Of a stretch of DNA of 22,257 nt, positions 19,595 to 22,257 are shown one piece after another. This stretch comes from a virus, in IMG/VR virus record IMGVR_UViG_3300032157_000046, positions 1-22,257 of that record; one strand, 5' to 3'. A program made the position numbers and the translations under genes. Under the pieces are notes generated by a model. The model had not been told where the DNA came from. It did no database searches and was given only the letters and a program-made list of their open reading frames with translations. Every line of letters begins with the position of its first letter. Within the stretch, counting starts at the first letter, position 1.

Positions 19595-20107
19595 ATGATT
19601 ACGATTAAAGAATTTATGGAACTTATCGAGTATAAGATTTCCGATGGTTCGAGATATCAATGGGATTGTTATGGACATAGTGCCTGGACAATTTCTTACG
19701 AAGATATTGCTAAGAACACCACAATTTTTATTGTGTTTGATACGAATGATCAGACTGTTTTTGAAATGCAAGCATGGGATGGTTTGTATAAGAGAGAATA
19801 TCGTTGGATTAATGAAGCATACATTGAGGATCATGCTGCTGAATGTTATCAGAGGAATGTTCCTGTCCGTCAATCTATTGATGAACGTAACTTTATTGAT
19901 CTTGATGTAGAAATGGATATGATGGAAAAAGCATATGCCATTTTCAAAGGCTTAGAATATGACACTCGTGTTTCTATTCAACTTAACCTTGATAAGGATG
20001 TCGAATACCAATTGATGCAAATGGCTCACGAAAAAGATATGACTTTGAATCAATTTGTTGAAGATTTGCTTCGTGAGTATATCAAAAAAATTAAGTTAGA
20101 GATTTAA
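19595..20107 (+). CDS. Phage protein with C-terminal ribbon-helix-helix domain (170 aa)
   Basis: The last 45 residues (from about 126) read as a ribbon-helix-helix DNA-binding domain: a strand VSIQLNLDKDV, a helix EYQLMQMAHEKD, a turn MTLNQ and a helix FVEDLLREYIKK. The N-terminal 110 residues (TIKEFMELIEYKISDGSRYQWDCYGHSAWTISYEDIAKNTTIFIVFDTNDQTVFEMQAWD...) form a separate alpha/beta domain of the type seen in T4-like phages without known function. A HicB-like antitoxin layout (N-terminal domain plus C-terminal RHH) is similar, but no HicA toxin gene lies beside it. Possible targets include its own promoter. ATG 19595 has a good ribosome site. Confidence 0.8.
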   Translation: MITIKEFMELIEYKISDGSRYQWDCYGHSAWTISYEDIAKNTTIFIVFDTNDQTVFEMQAWDGLYKREYRWINEAYIEDHAAECYQRNVPVRQSIDERNFIDLDVEMDMMEKAYAIFKGLEYDTRVSIQLNLDKDVEYQLMQMAHEKDMTLNQFVEDLLREYIKKIKLEI

Positions 20108-20116
20108 GAGAAAATT

Positions 20117-21310
20117 ATGGAAATTAATAACGTTAAAATGTGGGTCGGAGATATGGAGGTTGAGGATGCTGCTATTCAGCAGATCACTAATATTTCTATG
20201 CTCCCAATCTTGGCAGGGCATATTGCTGTGATGCCAGACGTTCACATGGGTAAAGGAGCCACTGTTGGTTCCGTTATTCCTACTCGTAACGCTATCATTC
20301 CTGCTGCTGTCGGTGTCGACATCGGATGTGGAATGTGCGCTGTTATGACCAATTTGGTTGCAGATGATCTTCCAGATTCATTGTTCGCTCTTCGTAATCA
20401 GATTGAGCGCGATGTTCCTGTCGGCTTCAACGAGCATAAGGCAGGCACTCCGTCTGTGTCGGGTCCTTATGCTGATATCCTTCGTAAGAATTTGAAGAAG
20501 ACAATGGATCGATATGATCATTTGACACTTAAGGCAAAACTTGGACGCGCAGATGAAAATCGTATTGGTCGTCAGATTGGTACGCTTGGAGGCGGAAATC
20601 ACTTTATTGAAATTTGCCTTGACTTGGATAATCGTGTGTGGGTAATGCTGCACTCGGGTTCACGTGGAATTGGTAACCAGATCGGAACTGTTGCGATTGA
20701 ATTGGCGAAAGATCAAGCCAAGGTTCGCGCATGGGGTTTGGCTGACCAAGATCTTGCTTGGCTGGATGAAGGAACTGCTGAATTCGATGCTTATATCGAA
20801 GCTATGCATTGGGCGCAGGATTATGCACGTTTCAATCGTGACACAATGATGAATTTGGTATTAGCTGCGTTGAAGACTCGCTTCTCGAAGATGAAGACAA
20901 TTGGTGAGGTAGTTAACTGCCACCACAACTTTACTTCGTGGGAGGAACACAACGAGCAAGGAATGTGGGTGACTCGAAAGGGTGCTGTTTCTGCTAAGAC
21001 TGGTGAACTTGGTATTATTCCAGGCTCGATGGGTGCTAAGTCATTCATTGTGCGTGGTAAGGGTAATAAGGAAGCTTACTGTTCCTGTTCGCATGGTGCC
21101 GGACGAAAGATGAGCCGTAATCAAGCCAAGAAGTTGTTTACGTCTTTGGATCTGGAAAATCAGACCGCCGGAGTTGAATGTCGTAAGGATGACGCTGTCA
21201 TTGATGAGATTCCAGGTGCATACAAAGATATAGATCAAGTTATGGCAGCACAAGCCGATTTGGTTGATATTGTGCATACGCTCAAGCAAATTTTGTGTAT
21301 TAAAGGATAA
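20117..21310 (+). CDS. rtcB: RNA-splicing ligase RtcB
   Basis: RtcB joins 3'-phosphate or 2',3'-cyclic-phosphate RNA ends to 5'-OH ends with GTP and manganese. All family marks are present: PDVHMGKG (residues 40-47), GVDIGCGM with metal ligand C71, GGGNHFIE with H162, HSGSRGIGN with H179, NCHHNFTSW with H269/H270, and YCSCSHGAGRKMSR, whose H326 is the GMP-accepting nucleophile. At 397 residues it is near bacterial length (about 408 in E. coli). It probably repairs tRNA or mRNA cut by host anticodon nucleases or toxins. It follows the RHH protein by nine bases and is followed by a 34-base inverted repeat. Codon use is richer in G and C than in neighbouring small genes. Confidence 0.97.
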   Translation: MEINNVKMWVGDMEVEDAAIQQITNISMLPILAGHIAVMPDVHMGKGATVGSVIPTRNAIIPAAVGVDIGCGMCAVMTNLVADDLPDSLFALRNQIERDVPVGFNEHKAGTPSVSGPYADILRKNLKKTMDRYDHLTLKAKLGRADENRIGRQIGTLGGGNHFIEICLDLDNRVWVMLHSGSRGIGNQIGTVAIELAKDQAKVRAWGLADQDLAWLDEGTAEFDAYIEAMHWAQDYARFNRDTMMNLVLAALKTRFSKMKTIGEVVNCHHNFTSWEEHNEQGMWVTRKGAVSAKTGELGIIPGSMGAKSFIVRGKGNKEAYCSCSHGAGRKMSRNQAKKLFTSLDLENQTAGVECRKDDAVIDEIPGAYKDIDQVMAAQADLVDIVHTLKQILCIKG

Positions 21311-21343
21311 TCATTAATGTAATGTGTTATTTACATTAATGAT
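21310..21343 (+). repeat. 34-base inverted repeat after rtcB
   Basis: ATCATTAATGTAA (21310-21322) and TTACATTAATGAT (21331-21343) form a perfect 13-base-pair stem with an 8-base loop. There is no T-run after it, so termination would be weak. The last three bases of the right arm are also the first three of the GATAAATA promoter octamer. It may protect the 3' end of the rtcB mRNA or modulate initiation. Confidence 0.65.
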
Positions 21344-21348
21344 AAATA
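21341..21348 (+). promoter_or_regulatory. Late-type promoter octamer GATAAATA of the HNH gene
   Basis: Octamer 18 bases before ATG 21367. Initiation about six bases downstream gives a leader of about 13 bases containing a strong AGGAGGG (21355-21361). It overlaps the right arm of the inverted repeat. A late promoter on a free-standing endonuclease parallels known T4 homing endonuclease genes. Confidence 0.62.
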
Positions 21349-21366
21349 GTCCATAGGAGGGAAACT

Positions 21367-21909
21367 ATGGACTATCCAAAAACAGCAAAAGAGGCAAAAG
21401 AAATAAATGCACACAAATATTTTACAGGATTAGAATGTAAATTTAATCATATATCTCCAAGATATACGCATAATAGTCAATGTGTCGAATGTGGTAAAAT
21501 TGCAGGCAGGAAAGCCAGAAATACGCCCGAAGGTAAAATATATGAAAAAGAATATTATAGAAGAATTCGAACTGAGCGTGTAGAACAGATAATGTTAAAT
21601 TCGGCCAAAGGCAGGGCAAGAAAAAGAAATATACCGTGTTTGATAAATGCAGAAGATATTTTAAATGTATGGCCTTCAAACGGCTTATGTCCTGTGTTAG
21701 GTATTGAATTAAAACATAATTATGATAAGAATGGTGGTCATACTTCCAATTCACCATCATTAGATTGTATAAATCCTAAATTAGGATATATTCCTGGAAA
21801 TATCGCAGTGATGTCACAGAAAGCGAATTTACTAAAAGGGGACGAAATAGATCCAGCTATTTTTAGAAAAATAGCAAATTGGATAGAATCGCAAAACCTG
21901 TTGCGCTAA
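21367..21909 (+). CDS. HNH-type endonuclease with N-terminal zinc motif
   Basis: The 180-residue protein has a zinc-type N-terminus (C24, H28, C39, C42 in CKFNHISPRYTHNSQCVEC), a very basic middle (about residues 47-90) and an HNH-like core: C108-P-V-L-G-I-E-L, then S-P-S-L-D-C-I-N-P-K-L-G-Y-I-x-G-N-I-A-V-M-S-x-K-A-N (D133). The core matches the HNH protein at 16974 in order, though DRID is replaced by DCIN, so activity may differ. It is very AT-rich against the rtcB gene before it and the gene after it, and has its own late promoter and ribosome site, all consistent with a mobile homing-endonuclease insertion. Confidence 0.85.
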   Translation: MDYPKTAKEAKEINAHKYFTGLECKFNHISPRYTHNSQCVECGKIAGRKARNTPEGKIYEKEYYRRIRTERVEQIMLNSAKGRARKRNIPCLINAEDILNVWPSNGLCPVLGIELKHNYDKNGGHTSNSPSLDCINPKLGYIPGNIAVMSQKANLLKGDEIDPAIFRKIANWIESQNLLR

Positions 21910-21951
21910 CATTAGGTCGACTATATAGTATAATTACTGACGTGGTGTCAG
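21901..21951 (+). promoter_or_regulatory. Candidate sigma-70 promoter with 5'-end hairpin
   Basis: TTGCGC (21901-21906), 17-base spacer and TATAGT (21924-21929) form a moderate promoter that overlaps the HNH stop. An overlapping TATAAT (21929-21934) has no -35 at normal distance. Initiation near 21936 would place CTGAC-GTGGT-GTCAG (21937-21951, a 5-base-pair stem) at the extreme 5' end of the mRNA, where such stems protect transcripts. Confidence 0.4.
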
Positions 21952-21979
21952 AAATTAATTATTACACAGAAAGAAAATT

Positions 21980-22257
21980 ATGTCTACTCAACAAATTAGT
22001 GTCGTGGTTGCTGAACGAATCAAGAATATCGCTCCGGTGGTTGCTGACAAGGTGGTTGAACATCTTGTTGCAAAGGAACTTACTCGTCGTTCCGAAGCTG
22101 TTATCAATGGTTTTAGTGAATTGGACAAGATGAAGTCCGACCTGAAGAAGACCAAGCCCGACGTAGTTGCTTACAACCTGGATGGTTCCGTTGCAAGTTC
22201 CAACTGGACCAAGCCCACCCTGGAAGCAAAGAACAAGCTGGAGCAGAAGATCGAGAA
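21980..22257 (+). CDS. Hypothetical protein, 3' partial, distinct codon use
   Basis: ATG 21980 opens a frame that runs off the window after 92 codons and two bases. The product begins STQQISVVAERIKNIAPVVADKVVEHLVAKELTRRSEAVINGFSELDKMKSDLKKTKPDVVAYN and is helical and rich in Val, Lys and Ala. Codons ending in C or G (GTC, ATC, AAG, CCC, CTG, ACC) are far more common than in the small genes of the window, which suggests strong expression or a different origin. I do not recognise the family. The ribosome site (AGAAAG) is weak, and the preceding hairpin may help. Confidence 0.85.
   Translation, partial: MSTQQISVVVAERIKNIAPVVADKVVEHLVAKELTRRSEAVINGFSELDKMKSDLKKTKPDVVAYNLDGSVASSNWTKPTLEAKNKLEQKIE

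Noticed and set aside
19724-19739. Inverted repeat CACAAT-TTTT-ATTGTG in the RHH-fusion gene
   Set aside because: Short, AT-rich and inside coding sequence; not above chance.
1-22257. CRISPR array, insertion sequence or integrase
   Set aside because: No spaced direct repeats, transposase DDE motifs or recombinase motifs were seen on either strand.

Overview
The window is a stretch of an AT-rich genome of a lytic, T4-like tailed bacteriophage (myovirus type). A family B DNA polymerase close to T4 gp43 is followed directly by a sliding clamp, and the window also holds a FEN-type 5'-3' exonuclease, an RtcB RNA ligase, two HNH-type endonucleases and many very small overlapping genes. Consensus sigma-70 promoters point to a Gram-negative-type bacterial host. 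A recurrent GATAAATA octamer resembles the T4 late promoter element. I see no tRNA, rRNA, CRISPR array, integrase or transposase.

Layout. (1) 1-2586: 3' part of the DNA polymerase gene. (2) 2592-13904: one dense rightward block that begins at a perfect TTGACA-N17-TATAAT promoter. It carries the clamp and then a 7-deazaguanine DNA-modification gene set (dpdA-like, QueD-like, queE) mixed with a GT4-like glycosyltransferase, a GalE-like sugar-nucleotide epimerase, a conserved unknown protein and about sixteen small genes. (3) 13897-15925: a promoter, the exonuclease, two unknown genes, then a structured intergenic RNA and an intrinsic terminator. (4) 15924-18096: a mixed-strand segment with GATAAATA/TATAAATA octamers, two leftward genes (one a zinc metallopeptidase), an HNH protein and a small membrane protein. 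(5) 18086-19573: a repeat protein, a metallophosphoesterase and a mini-gene that contains a 35-base palindrome. (6) 19545-22257: a ribbon-helix-helix fusion protein, rtcB, a second HNH endonuclease with its own late-type promoter, and the start of a gene with unlike codon use.

How the genes may work together. Polymerase, clamp and exonuclease serve replication. QueD/QueE-type enzymes would supply a 7-deazaguanine precursor and the TGT-like DpdA would exchange it for guanine in phage DNA. FolE and QueC are not in the window, so the host or another part of the genome would have to supply them. The interleaved glycosyltransferase and epimerase suggest that a sugar may be added to the modified base; this is inference only. 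RtcB fits repair of cleaved RNA.

The most unusual signals are five start codons that lie 2-3 bases from, or exactly at, the predicted transcription start and lack a Shine-Dalgarno sequence (possible leaderless mRNAs); intrinsic-terminator-like hairpins inside coding genes; and a family of four small proteins with a shared C-terminal FKLKYG-type motif.
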